Shown in pieces: positions 27,157 through 36,414 of a stretch of DNA of 64,000 bases; the first letter of the stretch is position 1, and every line of letters starts with the position of its first letter. The notes beneath the pieces are model-generated. The model ran no database searches. It worked only from the letters and a program-made list of their open reading frames with translations, and was not told where the DNA came from. The DNA is from JBCCGI01 sp039029355 (GTDB lineage: Bacteria > Planctomycetota > UBA1135 > GCA-002686595). Where the stretch lies: contig JBCCGI010000013.1 in the NCBI GenBank assembly GCA_039029355.1, forward strand, positions 1 to 64,000, in the 5' to 3' direction. The position numbers were made by a program, and so were the translations under genes.

Positions 27157-29249
27157 ACGGACTGGAAACGACAGCGCTCGACCTTTTGGCCTGGCTCGCG
27201 ACGTACGCGATTCACAGCACGCTGCTGCTTGGAGCGGCGCTCGTCGCGACGCGGATGCTGAGCCAGCCGCGGCTGCGGGAGCTCGTCTGGAAGGGCGCGC
27301 TCGTCGCGGCGCTCGTCACCACCTGCGTGCAGGCGGCGGCCGGTGTGGGTTGGACGTTCGCGCTCACTCCGCGCGGGAGCGTGCCGGAGCGGCCCGGGGA
27401 GCTGGTGGAAGGCAGCGGGGGCGCGGCGCTGACGCTGGAGCTCGGGGAGGGCGTGCCGGGGGGCGCGCGGCTCCGCTCCAGCGCCGCGCCCGCTGCGGAT
27501 CGGGAGGCGGCGGGGGTCGCCGCTCCCGCCGCCGACCGCGCTCCCGCGGCTACGGGCGGCATGGCGTGGTCGGTCTGGCTGCTCGCCGCGTGGCTCGCGT
27601 GGGCCGCCGTGGGACTGGCGCAGCTCGGCCGGCGCTGGCTCGCCCTGCGTCGCGGCCTGGAGCACCGCGAGCCCGTGCAAAGCGGCCCGCTCGCGAGCCG
27701 CATGCACGAGCTACGCCGCGGGCTGGGTGTCGCGCGTGGCGTGCGGCTCTACCGCTCGCCCTACGTCTCCTCGCCGCTCGCGCTGGGCGGCGGGTCGATC
27801 GTGCTGCCGAGCTTCGCGACCCAAGAGCTCTCCCGCGACAGCCAGGACGCGATGCTGGCCCACGAGCTCGCGCACATCGCGCGCCGCGACGCCGCCTGGG
27901 CGCTCTTGGCCGGTGTGCTCGAACGGCTCTTCCCCTTCCAGCCGCTGCACCGCGTCGCCGCGGCGCGGATGCGCGAGGAGGCCGAGCTGCTCTGCGACGA
28001 GCGCGCCCTGCGCGAGACGCGGGACCCGCTCGCGCTCGCGCGCTGCCTGATGGAGGTCGCCGAGCGCTACGCCGGCGACGCCGTACCCGCGTTGAGCCCG
28101 TCGATGGCGGCCGCTCCTTCGCAGCTGGTGCAGCGGGTCGAGCGCGTGCTCTCGGGCGAGACCGCGCCGCCGCGCCGCCGGTGGATCGCGCTCACCGCAC
28201 TGGCAGCCGGCGCCACCGCGGCGACCGTGGCGTGCACGGCACCGGGCGTGACGTCGACGGGCGACGAGCCCGTCGCTGAGGAAGAGGTCGGGGCGGTCGC
28301 GTCCGGGGTTGAGCCGGAGCGCGAGCCCGACCCGGACGCCGAGGCCGCCCTGCGAGCGTTGGGCTACGTCGGGTCGAACGAACCCGGCGAAGAGCCGGTC
28401 GGGATCGGCGCGGAGGACGAGGAACGGCTCAAGGCGCTCGGCTACGCCGGGAGCCCCTCCGAGCCGGCGGTCGCGGAGGGGGCGGAGGAACAGCTCTCCG
28501 CCCTCGGCTACCTGGCCCCGGCGCCGGCCGCGAAGCCGGTCGACCCGGCGGTCGTGGTGCGGCTCGACGGCAAGGGCGCGGTCAGCCTGGATGGCGACAT
28601 GCTCGTACCCGCCGGCTCGAACGACTTCGAGCCGCTCTACGAGCGCCTTGCCGAGCGCGCCGCCGGCCTGCGCCGGGCCGAGACCGCGTCCGGCCTGTCG
28701 GTCGTCGACGAGGCCCTTCGCATCCGCGCCGAGGCCGGCACGGACTTCCACCGCGTGCTGCGCGTGCTCGAGCAATGCGGCCGCCAGCGCGTGCAGATCT
28801 GGCGCACACAGTTCGACCTGGTCGACGGCGATGGACGCCGCGAGGTCTTCGACATCCCGCTGCCGAGCGACGTCGGCGTGCACGCCGGGCCGGTCGGCGA
28901 ACACCGACCCGGCGGGCCGCCGCGCGTCCGGATCGAGCCCGAGCGGGAGGAGGGTGCGCCGCGGCGCGCCGGCCTGCCGCCGCGCATCGAGGTCGAGGTG
29001 GCAGCGAGCGATTGGCGCCTGCTGCTGCCCGCCGACGTGCCGGCGCCCGAGCTCGACTGGCACGGCATGGACCCGACTCCGGAAGACCGGCTGACCGCCG
29101 AGGCCTTCGCCCTACGCCGCGCCTGGCCGGGCGCCACCTTCTCGATCGACACGGGTCGGCGTACGGCGTCGTCCGAGCTGGCCGCGGTGCTCCGCGCGCT
29201 CAAGTTCGCCAAGGTCGACTCGATCCTGTTTATCGCGGCCCCGCGCTAG
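27153..29249 (+). CDS. M56 (BlaR1-like) membrane protease with ExbD-like C-terminus
   Basis: This is a 698-aa protein overlapping the repressor by ATGA. N-terminal transmembrane helices (about residues 10-34, 45-65, 137-157) surround the zinc site H237-E-L-A-H241; the ELLCDERA segment supplies the third ligand region. The protein has no penicillin-binding sensor domain. After the membrane region there are three copies of an L-x-A-L-G-Y motif (about 399-455), followed by a stretch like the periplasmic domain of ExbD/TolR (VRLDGKGAVSLDGDML, FHRVLRVLEQCGRQRVQIW) and a second partial copy at the end. The protease presumably inactivates the repressor after sensing an envelope signal, but the signal is unknown. 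Confidence 0.85.
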   Translation: MNGLETTALDLLAWLATYAIHSTLLLGAALVATRMLSQPRLRELVWKGALVAALVTTCVQAAAGVGWTFALTPRGSVPERPGELVEGSGGAALTLELGEGVPGGARLRSSAAPAADREAAGVAAPAADRAPAATGGMAWSVWLLAAWLAWAAVGLAQLGRRWLALRRGLEHREPVQSGPLASRMHELRRGLGVARGVRLYRSPYVSSPLALGGGSIVLPSFATQELSRDSQDAMLAHELAHIARRDAAWALLAGVLERLFPFQPLHRVAAARMREEAELLCDERALRETRDPLALARCLMEVAERYAGDAVPALSPSMAAAPSQLVQRVERVLSGETAPPRRRWIALTALAAGATAATVACTAPGVTSTGDEPVAEEEVGAVASGVEPEREPDPDAEAALRALGYVGSNEPGEEPVGIGAEDEERLKALGYAGSPSEPAVAEGAEEQLSALGYLAPAPAAKPVDPAVVVRLDGKGAVSLDGDMLVPAGSNDFEPLYERLAERAAGLRRAETASGLSVVDEALRIRAEAGTDFHRVLRVLEQCGRQRVQIWRTQFDLVDGDGRREVFDIPLPSDVGVHAGPVGEHRPGGPPRVRIEPEREEGAPRRAGLPPRIEVEVAASDWRLLLPADVPAPELDWHGMDPTPEDRLTAEAFALRRAWPGATFSIDTGRRTASSELAAVLRALKFAKVDSILFIAAPR

Positions 29250-29254
29250 CGGCA

Positions 29255-31462
29255 CTACATCTCGAGCTCCTGCCAGGACTTGGTCAGGAACACGTGCCCC
29301 TTGAGCTCCGCGAGGAGGTCGGGGAAGAGCTCGAACGAGGACATGCCCGCGCGCTCGGCGCCCTCTTCGGACTCCTCATCCCCCTCCTCGTCGGACTCGG
29401 TGGGCGGCTCTAGGGTGATCTCATCGGGGAGCGCGAGGAACAGGATCCCCGAGCGCCCCGAGGCGTCGACGATCGCCTCCTCCATCGTGCCGTCGCTGAC
29501 GCGGACGAGCACCTGGGCTTCGATGCGCGCCTCCTTGAGGAAGGCGGAGGTCTTCTCCTTGATCTCCGCCCGGCCGGCCTCGCTCTGGACGTGACGCAGG
29601 ACGCGGATCTTGTGGTCGCTCCAGCGCGCGTTGGTCTGGATCAGGTGCGCCAGCGTCAGCATGAACGTCGAGTTGGCGCGCGAGAACCACCAGATGTCGA
29701 TCGTCGGCGCGAGCGCCGACTGCGGCAGGTCGGTGTAGCGGTAGAGCAGCAGGTTGCGCCGCAGCTGCAGCACCTTGCGCACGGTGCGCTGGAACGACGC
29801 GGTCCGCGTGGTGTCGTCGCTCCACCCAGCAAGGACGGTGTTGGGTTGGAAGTGCCCCAGCCCCGCCGTCTGCATCAGCACGACGACGCCCTCCTCGAAG
29901 CTCTCGGCCACGACGGTCTGGGCCACCGCGGCGAGCCGGTTCTTCGCGATGAAGGTCTCCATCTGCTCCTGGAGCGACTCGCGCCGCGGGATCAGCTTGT
30001 CCCATCCCCCGGCGTAGACCTGCCCGAGGAAGATCAGCCCGCGCCGCGACTCGATCCACTGCGCGAACTGCACCAGGCGCTTGCGCTTCTCCGGATTGCC
30101 CGAGAGCACGAGCACGACCGGCCGCCAGTTGTGCACGTGCTGGTGCGACGCGGTGAAGCGCATCAGCCCCAACCGCGTCGCGGCGAACCAGAAGCCGCTG
30201 CGCATGTCGCCCCACTGGGTCTGGAAGCGCATGCGCGTCAGCAGCAGATAGATGATGAAGATGAAGAGCGTCGCGACGATGGTCGCGGTGGCGTTCAGCA
30301 GGAACATCACCGCGAGGCAGCTGAGCGCGCCGACCAGCGAGACCAGCCAGTGCACGCGGAACGTCGGCCGATAGGTCGGGTTCGCCACCAGCATCTCGAG
30401 GCCGGCGACGAGGTTCAGCATGCCGTAGGTCGTCAGGAAGAACATCGTGATCACCGGCGCGATCACGTCGAGGTTGCCCGACAGGATGCAGACCTCGGCC
30501 AGCACGACCGACAGCGCGAGCGCGAAACGCGGCTCCTTGGCCGCGCCGAAGCCGCGCGCGAAGAGCCGCGGAGCCACCCGGTCGCGCGCGAGCGCCTGCA
30601 GCGTGCGCGGCGCCGCGACGAGGCTCGCCAGGGCTGACGACAGCGTCGCCGCCCACAGGCCCGCGAAGATCAGCGGCGCGTAGATCGCGACGCGACGCAT
30701 CACGAGCGAGTCGGTCCGCAGCTCCTCGACGGTGGCGGTCATCGCGAGCGCGACCATCACCACGACGTAGACGATGAAGGTGAGCACCACGGCGCCCAGC
30801 GTGCCGCGCGGGATCGCCCGGCCCGGGTCCTTGAGCTCGCCCGACATGCTCACCCCGGCCGTGATGCCCGTCACGGCGGGGAAGAAGATCGCGAACACGG
30901 TCCAGAAGCGCGCGTCGCCCGAGTCGACGGGGTCGGTGGCCTCCATCCAGCCCTCGAGCGGCGCGAAGCCCGCGAAGAACGTGCCCAGCGAGACGATCAG
31001 GATGGCGAGGATCGCGTACTGCGTCTTCACCGCGAGGTCGGCCCCGATCCACGCGATGGCGACGAGGAAGAGCAGCACGCCGGAGGCGACGACGCGCTCG
31101 TCGACGTCGGGCCAAAGCAGCTGCACCGACTCCGCAAAACCGATGCAGTAGAAGGCGACCGAGATGGCCTGGGCGAAGTAGAGCGGCACGCCCAGCCCGC
31201 CGCCGATCTCGAGGCCGAGGCTGCGGGAGATCAGGTAGTACGCGCCGCCCGCGCCGACCTGCGTGTTGGTCGAGATGGCCGACAGCGAGAGCGCCGTCAG
31301 CAGCGTGATCCCGTTCGCGAGGACCAGGATCAGGAGCGCGCGATAGAGGCCGACCGTGCCGACGACCCAGCCGGTCCGCAGGAAGAGGATGACTCCCAGG
31401 ATGGTCAGGACGTTGGGGACGAAGACCCCGCCGATGGTCCCGAAGCGTCGCGCGGCGCTCAT
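29255..31462 (-). CDS. SLC12-like (Na-K-Cl cotransporter-type) APC-superfamily transporter
   Basis: This is a 735-aa protein. The ATG at 31462 was chosen because the membrane part starts there (RRFGTIGGVFVPNVLTILGVILFLRTGWVVG, the family start). About twelve transmembrane helices cover residues 10-430 with AYYLISRSLGLEIGG and FFPAVTGITAGVSMSGELKDPGRAIPRG, hallmarks of cation-chloride cotransporters and relatives. A cytosolic C-terminal domain follows (VLVLSGNPEKRKRLVQFAQWI, YTDLPQSALAPTIDIWWF) and ends in an acidic stretch (TESDEEGDEESEEGAE). The ion coupling cannot be read from sequence. It converges on the M56 gene, with 5 nt between the stops. Confidence 0.88.
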   Translation of the reverse strand: MSAARRFGTIGGVFVPNVLTILGVILFLRTGWVVGTVGLYRALLILVLANGITLLTALSLSAISTNTQVGAGGAYYLISRSLGLEIGGGLGVPLYFAQAISVAFYCIGFAESVQLLWPDVDERVVASGVLLFLVAIAWIGADLAVKTQYAILAILIVSLGTFFAGFAPLEGWMEATDPVDSGDARFWTVFAIFFPAVTGITAGVSMSGELKDPGRAIPRGTLGAVVLTFIVYVVVMVALAMTATVEELRTDSLVMRRVAIYAPLIFAGLWAATLSSALASLVAAPRTLQALARDRVAPRLFARGFGAAKEPRFALALSVVLAEVCILSGNLDVIAPVITMFFLTTYGMLNLVAGLEMLVANPTYRPTFRVHWLVSLVGALSCLAVMFLLNATATIVATLFIFIIYLLLTRMRFQTQWGDMRSGFWFAATRLGLMRFTASHQHVHNWRPVVLVLSGNPEKRKRLVQFAQWIESRRGLIFLGQVYAGGWDKLIPRRESLQEQMETFIAKNRLAAVAQTVVAESFEEGVVVLMQTAGLGHFQPNTVLAGWSDDTTRTASFQRTVRKVLQLRRNLLLYRYTDLPQSALAPTIDIWWFSRANSTFMLTLAHLIQTNARWSDHKIRVLRHVQSEAGRAEIKEKTSAFLKEARIEAQVLVRVSDGTMEEAIVDASGRSGILFLALPDEITLEPPTESDEEGDEESEEGAERAGMSSFELFPDLLAELKGHVFLTKSWQELEM

Positions 31463-31606
31463 GGCCCGGCACCGTACCCGGGCGGCGGGGCGGGAACCAG
31501 AACGCTCCCCGCGCGAGCGCACACGTGGGAACGCGCGTGCGGAACCGCCGGCGCGGTGCGGCTCCGGGCTTGCTCCGCGCGCCCGCCGTTGCTAACGGAC
31601 GCGGAG

Positions 31607-32647
31607 CTAGAGCCGAACCGCGGCGCCGGTGCGCAGGCTCTCGCGCTCGGCGTCGAGCAGCCGCGCGTGGCCCTCGGCGTCGGCCACCGTCGCCACGAGC
31701 CCCGCGGTGCGGCCCGCGATCACGTCGAGCAGGTGGCGCACCTCGCCGTCGTAGCCGGCCCAGGCGTCGACCTCGACCGGCGTAGCCTCCCCGTCGCGGC
31801 ACAGCAGGAGCTCGGGATCGCGGCCGATCTCGAAGTCCGCCGTCGCGTGCTCGAAGACGATCACGTAGCGCATGCGGAAGGCGAACCCGGGCGCGTGGTT
31901 CCAGCCCCCCTCGGCGACGACGTGCTCCGGACCGTCCGGGTAGCGGTAGAGCGTCGTGACGTGGTCGAGCGAGCCCGCGCTCACGACCGCGGCGGGGTCG
32001 CCGAACAGGTGCCGCACGAAGTCGGCGTCGTGGATGTGCAGGTCGATGAGCGCGCCGCCGGTGCGCTCGGGGTCCTGGTAGAACTCGCGGTTCCAGGCCG
32101 GCGCCGAGGCGAGCCGCTGGAACGCCGCGCTTCGCACGGCGCCGTACGTGCCGTCGGCGACGGCGCGCTTGAGCCAGCTCCAGGCCGGCCAGAAGCGCAT
32201 GCACAGCGCGGGCATGCAGTGCAGCCCGCGCTCCTCCGCGGCGCGCGCCGCCGCGCCGAGCCGCGCGACCTCGTCGTGCCGCAGCGCGACCGGCTTCTCC
32301 ACCAGGACGTGCTTGCCGGCCTCGAGCGCCGCGATGGCGAGGTCGACGTGCGAGTCGGTCGGCGTGCAGACGCTGACGAGCTCGACCGCGTCGTCCGCGA
32401 GGAGCTCCTCGGGCCGCTCGTAGCCCGCGACGGACGCGGGGTCGAACAGGCGCTCCTGCCCCGCCGCGGTCGCGATGTTGCCGCCGGCCTGCACCTCGCC
32501 GGCGCGGCGCGCGGGATCCTGGTCGCAGACGGCCACGAGCCGATTCGCGTGGCCCGCCTCCGCCGCCGCGGCGAAGGCGCCGACGTGGGTACGGCCCATG
32601 AAGCCCAGCCCGATGACACCGACTCCGGTGGACCCGTCCGCGCTCAA
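31607..32647 (-). CDS. Gfo/Idh/MocA family oxidoreductase
   Basis: This is a 346-aa protein. The start is inferred as TTG at 32647, which overlaps the previous stop (TTGA); no in-frame ATG or GTG precedes the Rossmann motif. The NAD-binding motif GVIGLGFMGRTHV opens the protein, and the family motif VLVEKPVALRHDEV follows. The C-terminal region contains IDLHIHDADFVRHLFG, typical of sugar-acting dehydrogenases. It is the last gene of the nagB - isomerase - oxidoreductase set, so a role in oxidising or epimerising a sugar derivative is likely. The exact substrate is not recognisable. Confidence 0.88.
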   Translation of the reverse strand: MSADGSTGVGVIGLGFMGRTHVGAFAAAAEAGHANRLVAVCDQDPARRAGEVQAGGNIATAAGQERLFDPASVAGYERPEELLADDAVELVSVCTPTDSHVDLAIAALEAGKHVLVEKPVALRHDEVARLGAAARAAEERGLHCMPALCMRFWPAWSWLKRAVADGTYGAVRSAAFQRLASAPAWNREFYQDPERTGGALIDLHIHDADFVRHLFGDPAAVVSAGSLDHVTTLYRYPDGPEHVVAEGGWNHAPGFAFRMRYVIVFEHATADFEIGRDPELLLCRDGEATPVEVDAWAGYDGEVRHLLDVIAGRTAGLVATVADAEGHARLLDAERESLRTGAAVRL

Positions 32648-33465
32648 ACCAGCATCCCCTCGACCATCTCGCGCGCGGTCGAGACGTCGCCCGAGCGGTC
32701 GTCGCCGGCCTCGCGCTCGATCATCAGGTCGACGTCGAGCTTGCTCTCGCGCAGCACGCCGAAGAAGGACTCCCAGTTCACCTCGCCGGTGCCGGCGAGG
32801 ACCTCCTCGCCCCACTCGCCGGGCGCCTTCGCGCGGACGGCGTCCTTGACGTGGATCTGGCGCACCCAGGGAACCAGCTTGCGCAGCGAGTCGACCGGAT
32901 CGCCCATGTCGTACAGCAGCATGTTGGCCGGGTCGAAGTTGACGCCGACCGACTCGTGCCCGAGCTCCTCGAGCACGCCGAGCAGCGTGTCGGCGCTCTC
33001 CTGGCCCGTCTCGAGCGCCACGCGCACGTCGGCCGCCGCGAACGCGTCGGCGATGGCGCGGAGCCGGTCGAGCATGACCTCGCGCTCGGGGTCCGACGAC
33101 TCGTGCGGCAGGAAGCCCGCGTGGAACGACACGAGGTCCAGGCCCAACCGGCGCGCGAGGGCGGCGTTCGCGTGCGCGGCGGACAGGTTGTCCTCCCAAT
33201 GCTCGTCGGGACGCACGCCGCCGGTGCGGCGGATCGTCTCGAGCGTCGAGTAGTCCTCGCCGCGCATGCTCATCATGCCCGACACGATGCGCGCGCCGCC
33301 GGCGGCGAGCGCGGCCGTGGTCCGCTCCTCCACCCAGCCGGGTTCGAGCCGCAGCGGGTCGAGGTGGAGCTGGACGAACGACACGCCGGTCTCGCGGACG
33401 CGCGCCATCAGCTCGTGCGGGCTGCGCGGGCGCAGCGACCACGAGCAAACGCCGATTCGGTGCAT
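32644..33465 (-). CDS. Sugar phosphate isomerase/epimerase (IolE/xylose-isomerase-like TIM barrel)
   Basis: This is a 273-aa protein from the ATG at 33465. The opening HRIGVCSWSLRPRSPHEL is typical of AP endonuclease 2-type sugar isomerases, and metal-site regions are visible: DLVSFHAGFLPH, VRVALETGQESADTLL, VGVNFDPANMLLYDMGDPVDSL and VRQIHVKDAVRA. Such proteins act in inositol and other sugar pathways and are often next to Gfo/Idh dehydrogenases, as here (TTGA overlap). It follows nagB by 14 nt. Confidence 0.9.
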   Translation of the reverse strand: MHRIGVCSWSLRPRSPHELMARVRETGVSFVQLHLDPLRLEPGWVEERTTAALAAGGARIVSGMMSMRGEDYSTLETIRRTGGVRPDEHWEDNLSAAHANAALARRLGLDLVSFHAGFLPHESSDPEREVMLDRLRAIADAFAAADVRVALETGQESADTLLGVLEELGHESVGVNFDPANMLLYDMGDPVDSLRKLVPWVRQIHVKDAVRAKAPGEWGEEVLAGTGEVNWESFFGVLRESKLDVDLMIEREAGDDRSGDVSTAREMVEGMLV

Positions 33466-33479
33466 GGAAGTGCTTCTGG

Positions 33480-34229
33480 CTAGGGAGTGGGTGAGGATGC
33501 CGTCGCGGCCTCCGGATCGGTCAGGAGGCGCACGTCGGGATGGCCGTGCAGCAGGGACGCGGGGACCTCGGCGCGCGGCTCGCCGCGCAGGAGCTCGGCG
33601 ACGATGTCCGCCTTGTGTGCGCCGAGCGCGAGCACGCGCAGCCTCCGCGCTTCGAGAATGGTGGCGATCCCCATCGAGAGCGCGTGGGTCGGCGCTTCCT
33701 CGCCGAGGCCGTCGGAGTACGAGCGCCGCGTGACCGGGTGCAGCTCGACCCGGCGGGTGCGCGAGTCGCGCGGCGAGCCGGGCTCGTTGAAGCCGACGTG
33801 GCCGTTCAGCCCGACGCCGAGCACCTGCAGGTCGATGCCGCCGGCGTCGCGGATGGCGGCCTCGTATTCCTCGCAGTGCGCCGCCGCGGCCGCCCCGGTC
33901 AGGTCGCTGCGCAGGAGGTGCACGCACTCCGGCGCCAGGTTGACGTGCGCGAAGAGGTGCTCATGCATGAAGCGCCGGAACGAGCCGGGCGCGTCGGCGG
34001 AAACGCCCTCGAACTCGTCCAGGTTGAAGGTGACCACGCGCGCGAAGTCCAGGCCCTCTTCGCGGTGCATCCGCACCAGCTCGGCATAGACCCCGACCGG
34101 CGTCCTTCCGGTGGCGAGCCCGAGCACCGCGCCGCGCCCCTCGTCGCGCCGCAGACGCACGAGCTCGGCGATCTCGCGCGCCAGCGCCAGCTCGGCCTCG
34201 CGCCGCTCTCCAAAGACCCGCAGCTCCAA
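33480..34229 (-). CDS. nagB: Glucosamine-6-phosphate deaminase
   Basis: This is a 249-aa protein, close to the short bacterial NagB length. Conserved segments are GLATGRTPVGVYAELVRMH, VTFNLDEFEGV (Asp71, the catalytic acid/base position) and VGLNGHVGFNEPG, where His144 and Glu149 match the catalytic dyad and Asn142 replaces the Asp of the E. coli enzyme, as in Bacillus-type NagB. It converts glucosamine-6-phosphate to fructose-6-phosphate and ammonia. The TTG start at 34229 is poorly supplied with a Shine-Dalgarno sequence at normal spacing; a GAGGAGG precedes a hairpin that ends 8 nt before it. A GH20 hexosaminidase 2.2 kb away fits an amino-sugar pathway. Confidence 0.93.
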   Translation of the reverse strand: MELRVFGERREAELALAREIAELVRLRRDEGRGAVLGLATGRTPVGVYAELVRMHREEGLDFARVVTFNLDEFEGVSADAPGSFRRFMHEHLFAHVNLAPECVHLLRSDLTGAAAAAHCEEYEAAIRDAGGIDLQVLGVGLNGHVGFNEPGSPRDSRTRRVELHPVTRRSYSDGLGEEAPTHALSMGIATILEARRLRVLALGAHKADIVAELLRGEPRAEVPASLLHGHPDVRLLTDPEAATASSPTP

Positions 34230-34237
34230 AAGACCGC

Positions 34238-34256
34238 GCGGGGCGCTAGGCCCCGC
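34238..34256 (-). promoter_or_regulatory. Hairpin immediately upstream of nagB
   Basis: A perfect 7-bp stem (GCGGGGC/GCCCCGC) with a 5-nt loop ends 8 nt before the nagB TTG codon. On the minus strand a GAGGAGG Shine-Dalgarno-like sequence directly abuts its 5' arm, and TCTTTT follows the 3' arm. It could bring the Shine-Dalgarno close to the start, act as a translation switch, or be the terminator of the HD gene. Confidence 0.45.
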
Positions 34257-34356
34257 CCTCCTCGAACCGGTGCATGGCGGAGAGGATACGGCACCCGAGC
34301 CGGGCTCGGCTAGGTCGGACCACGGCCGTCGGCGGCACGAACGGGACGCGCACGAC

Positions 34357-35739
34357 CTACACGCCCTCGATGCGATACACGTTGGTGGCGCCTACGAACT
34401 CCTCACACGCGATCTCCTGCACGCGCTGCAGCAGGCGCGGGTCGGAGGTGTCGGCGAAGACGTAGAACTTCCACAGGTCGCGGTACGAGCGCTCGAGGTC
34501 GGCCAACCGCGGCACGTGGGCCGCGAAGCGCGAGAGCGGCTGGACCGCCTCCTCGCCGGGCCAGCGGACGTGCGTCTGCGCCTCCTTCAGCTGCATCGAC
34601 GCAGCCGGGCAGTAGACGATGATCTCGACGCTCTCGCCGGTCGCGAAGCGAACGAGGTCGGCGACGCGCTCCTCGACGGCGACGCGCTCATCGCGCCGGC
34701 CGGGCGAGAAGAAGCGCTCGACCAGGCCATCCTGGGCCTTCTCGTTGGCGTAGCGCGGGAACACGCACGCGCGCTTCAGCAGGCGCCGACCGTGGAAGCG
34801 CGCGAGCATGTTGTTGATCCGCCGCTGCACGTCCGGGCCGGCGCGCTCGGCCCGCCGCGCGAGCATGTCGAGCAGGCTCGCGTCGGTCTGGCCGTAGAAG
34901 TCCGCCTCGGACACCACGTCGGCCTGCACCGCGAGCTCGACCGCGCGCGCCACCAACGCGCCGGCGGACACCTTGGCGTGGTGGTAGTAGACGCGCTCGG
35001 AGAAGTAGTAGCGCGCCTCGAGCATCCGCACCACCTCGCTGAGGATGTCCTCGCGCAGGAGGTCGCGCTTGGTCAGGTCGATGAAGAGGTTGCCGGTCTC
35101 GCGGTCGACCTTGAAGTAGCTGGTGATACGCGGATCGATCTGCAGCTTTAGGCCCGTGAAGTAGGCGTCGCGCTGCAGGTAGTCGAGGATGTCGGAGCAG
35201 ATGGTGTCGCTGACGACCTGGCTCCAAAAGGCCGGGACCGGGCCGCCGGCGTCGGCCTCGTCGCACAGCAGGATGCTGAGCACGTCGTCCGCGAGCCCCA
35301 GGCGCGCCAGCTCCGCGCCCAGCGCGGTCCCCGAGTCCAGCATGTGGCGGAAGCGGTACTCCGAATCGTGGCGGTGGAACAGCCCGGTCTGGTCCTCGAT
35401 GTTGTGACCGAACGGGATGTGCGTCACGTCGTGGATCAGGGCCGCGATGCGGATGACGCGCTCCTCGTGCTCGCCCACGCCGAGGCAGGCCCGCGGATCG
35501 AGGTCGGCGTTCAGCCGCATGGCCTCGATCATCCGCCGCGTCATGTGCAACGTGCCGATCGAGTGGTCGAAGCGCGTGTGCATCGCGCCGGGGTACGCGA
35601 GGTAGGTCGTGCCGAGCTGCTTCACTCCCCGCAGGCGCTGCATCTCCGGCGTGTCCAGGAGCCGCATCTCCTCGTGCGTGAGATACACGTCGCCGTGGAC
35701 CGGATCGCGCAGGACGCTGAAGCGTTTGGGGGCGGACAA
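34357..35739 (-). CDS. HD domain protein (dGTPase-like metal-dependent phosphohydrolase)
   Basis: This is a 460-aa protein from the TTG at 35739. The opening FSVLRDPVHGDVYLTHEEMRLLDTPEMQRLRGVKQLG is characteristic of the SAMHD1/dGTPase-like HD group. The metal site is intact: H59 (TRFDHSIGTLH), H103-D104 (ALIHDVTHIPFGH, with His107) and the later Asp in the DTICSDILDYLQRD region. The protein probably hydrolyses nucleotides or another phosphate ester. The long C-terminal part (about residues 280-460) is not assigned. It is followed by nagB on the same strand after 127 nt, so it may or may not be in that operon. Confidence 0.85.
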   Translation of the reverse strand: MSAPKRFSVLRDPVHGDVYLTHEEMRLLDTPEMQRLRGVKQLGTTYLAYPGAMHTRFDHSIGTLHMTRRMIEAMRLNADLDPRACLGVGEHEERVIRIAALIHDVTHIPFGHNIEDQTGLFHRHDSEYRFRHMLDSGTALGAELARLGLADDVLSILLCDEADAGGPVPAFWSQVVSDTICSDILDYLQRDAYFTGLKLQIDPRITSYFKVDRETGNLFIDLTKRDLLREDILSEVVRMLEARYYFSERVYYHHAKVSAGALVARAVELAVQADVVSEADFYGQTDASLLDMLARRAERAGPDVQRRINNMLARFHGRRLLKRACVFPRYANEKAQDGLVERFFSPGRRDERVAVEERVADLVRFATGESVEIIVYCPAASMQLKEAQTHVRWPGEEAVQPLSRFAAHVPRLADLERSYRDLWKFYVFADTSDPRLLQRVQEIACEEFVGATNVYRIEGV

Positions 35740-35878
35740 GAGGGCTCTTCTTCCGAGGGGGGCGGACGGCCGCGCGGGCCTTCGACGCCGCGGGCAGAGC
35801 CCTACATTCTAGCGCGAACCGCGCCCGGCCGGCCGCCGCGTGCGGGTTCGCTTCCCGGGAGCGTCCGGGTCGGTCCGG

Positions 35879-36295
35879 CTAGCGCCCCTCGGCGAGCTGA
35901 TCGATGACCCAGGCGCGGACCGGGAGCAGGTCGCGGCCGAGGAGGTTCTCCCCCACGCCCGCGAGCCAGCGGAGGTCATGCTCCATCAGCCGCTTCAGTC
36001 GCTCGGCCTCGCCGAGCTCGGCGAGCAGCATCGCCAGCCGGTGGGCCGCGAGCGTCGACTCGGTGGAGCGCTCGCCGAAGACGCGCTTCACCCCCGCGAG
36101 CACGTCGCGCCGCAGCCCGCGCGCGAGCCGCAGGCTGCCCAGCGCCTCGAGCGTGACGGCTAGGCGCTCCAGCGTCCGCAGCGTCCCGGGGTGGTCGTCC
36201 CCGAGAGTTCGCTGGCGGAAGGCGAGTTGCCGCGCCAGCATGTCCTGCTGCCGGCTGAGTTCCTCGCGACTGACGCGCGCTCGCTGCTGGTCCAT
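35879..36295 (-). CDS. Small kinesin-light-chain-like TPR protein
   Basis: This is a 138-aa protein. The ATG at 36295 was chosen over upstream in-frame codons because the helical repeats start there. RQRTLGDDHPGTLRTLERLAVTLEALGSLRLARGL is typical of the TPR_12 (kinesin light chain) repeat, which is degenerate after residue 80. No signal peptide or catalytic motif is present. It lies divergent to the GH20 gene (119 nt between starts) and 139 nt from the HD gene. The function is unknown; such repeats usually bind proteins. Confidence 0.65.
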   Translation of the reverse strand: MDQQRARVSREELSRQQDMLARQLAFRQRTLGDDHPGTLRTLERLAVTLEALGSLRLARGLRRDVLAGVKRVFGERSTESTLAAHRLAMLLAELGEAERLKRLMEHDLRWLAGVGENLLGRDLLPVRAWVIDQLAEGR

Positions 36296-36414
36296 TCGGA
36301 ACGGTGCTCCCTCGTGCTTCCCTGGAACGGCAAGAGCCGCCCGTCCGCACCAGCGCCCCGTCGCGCCGCCGCCCGAATCCACCAGAATCTCGCCCCGCTC
36401 TCGCCCCTGGGACC

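Noticed and set aside
34246..34275. Nine-codon reading frame before nagB as a leader peptide gene
   Set aside because: It is too short to support on its own; noted only in the nagB hairpin finding.
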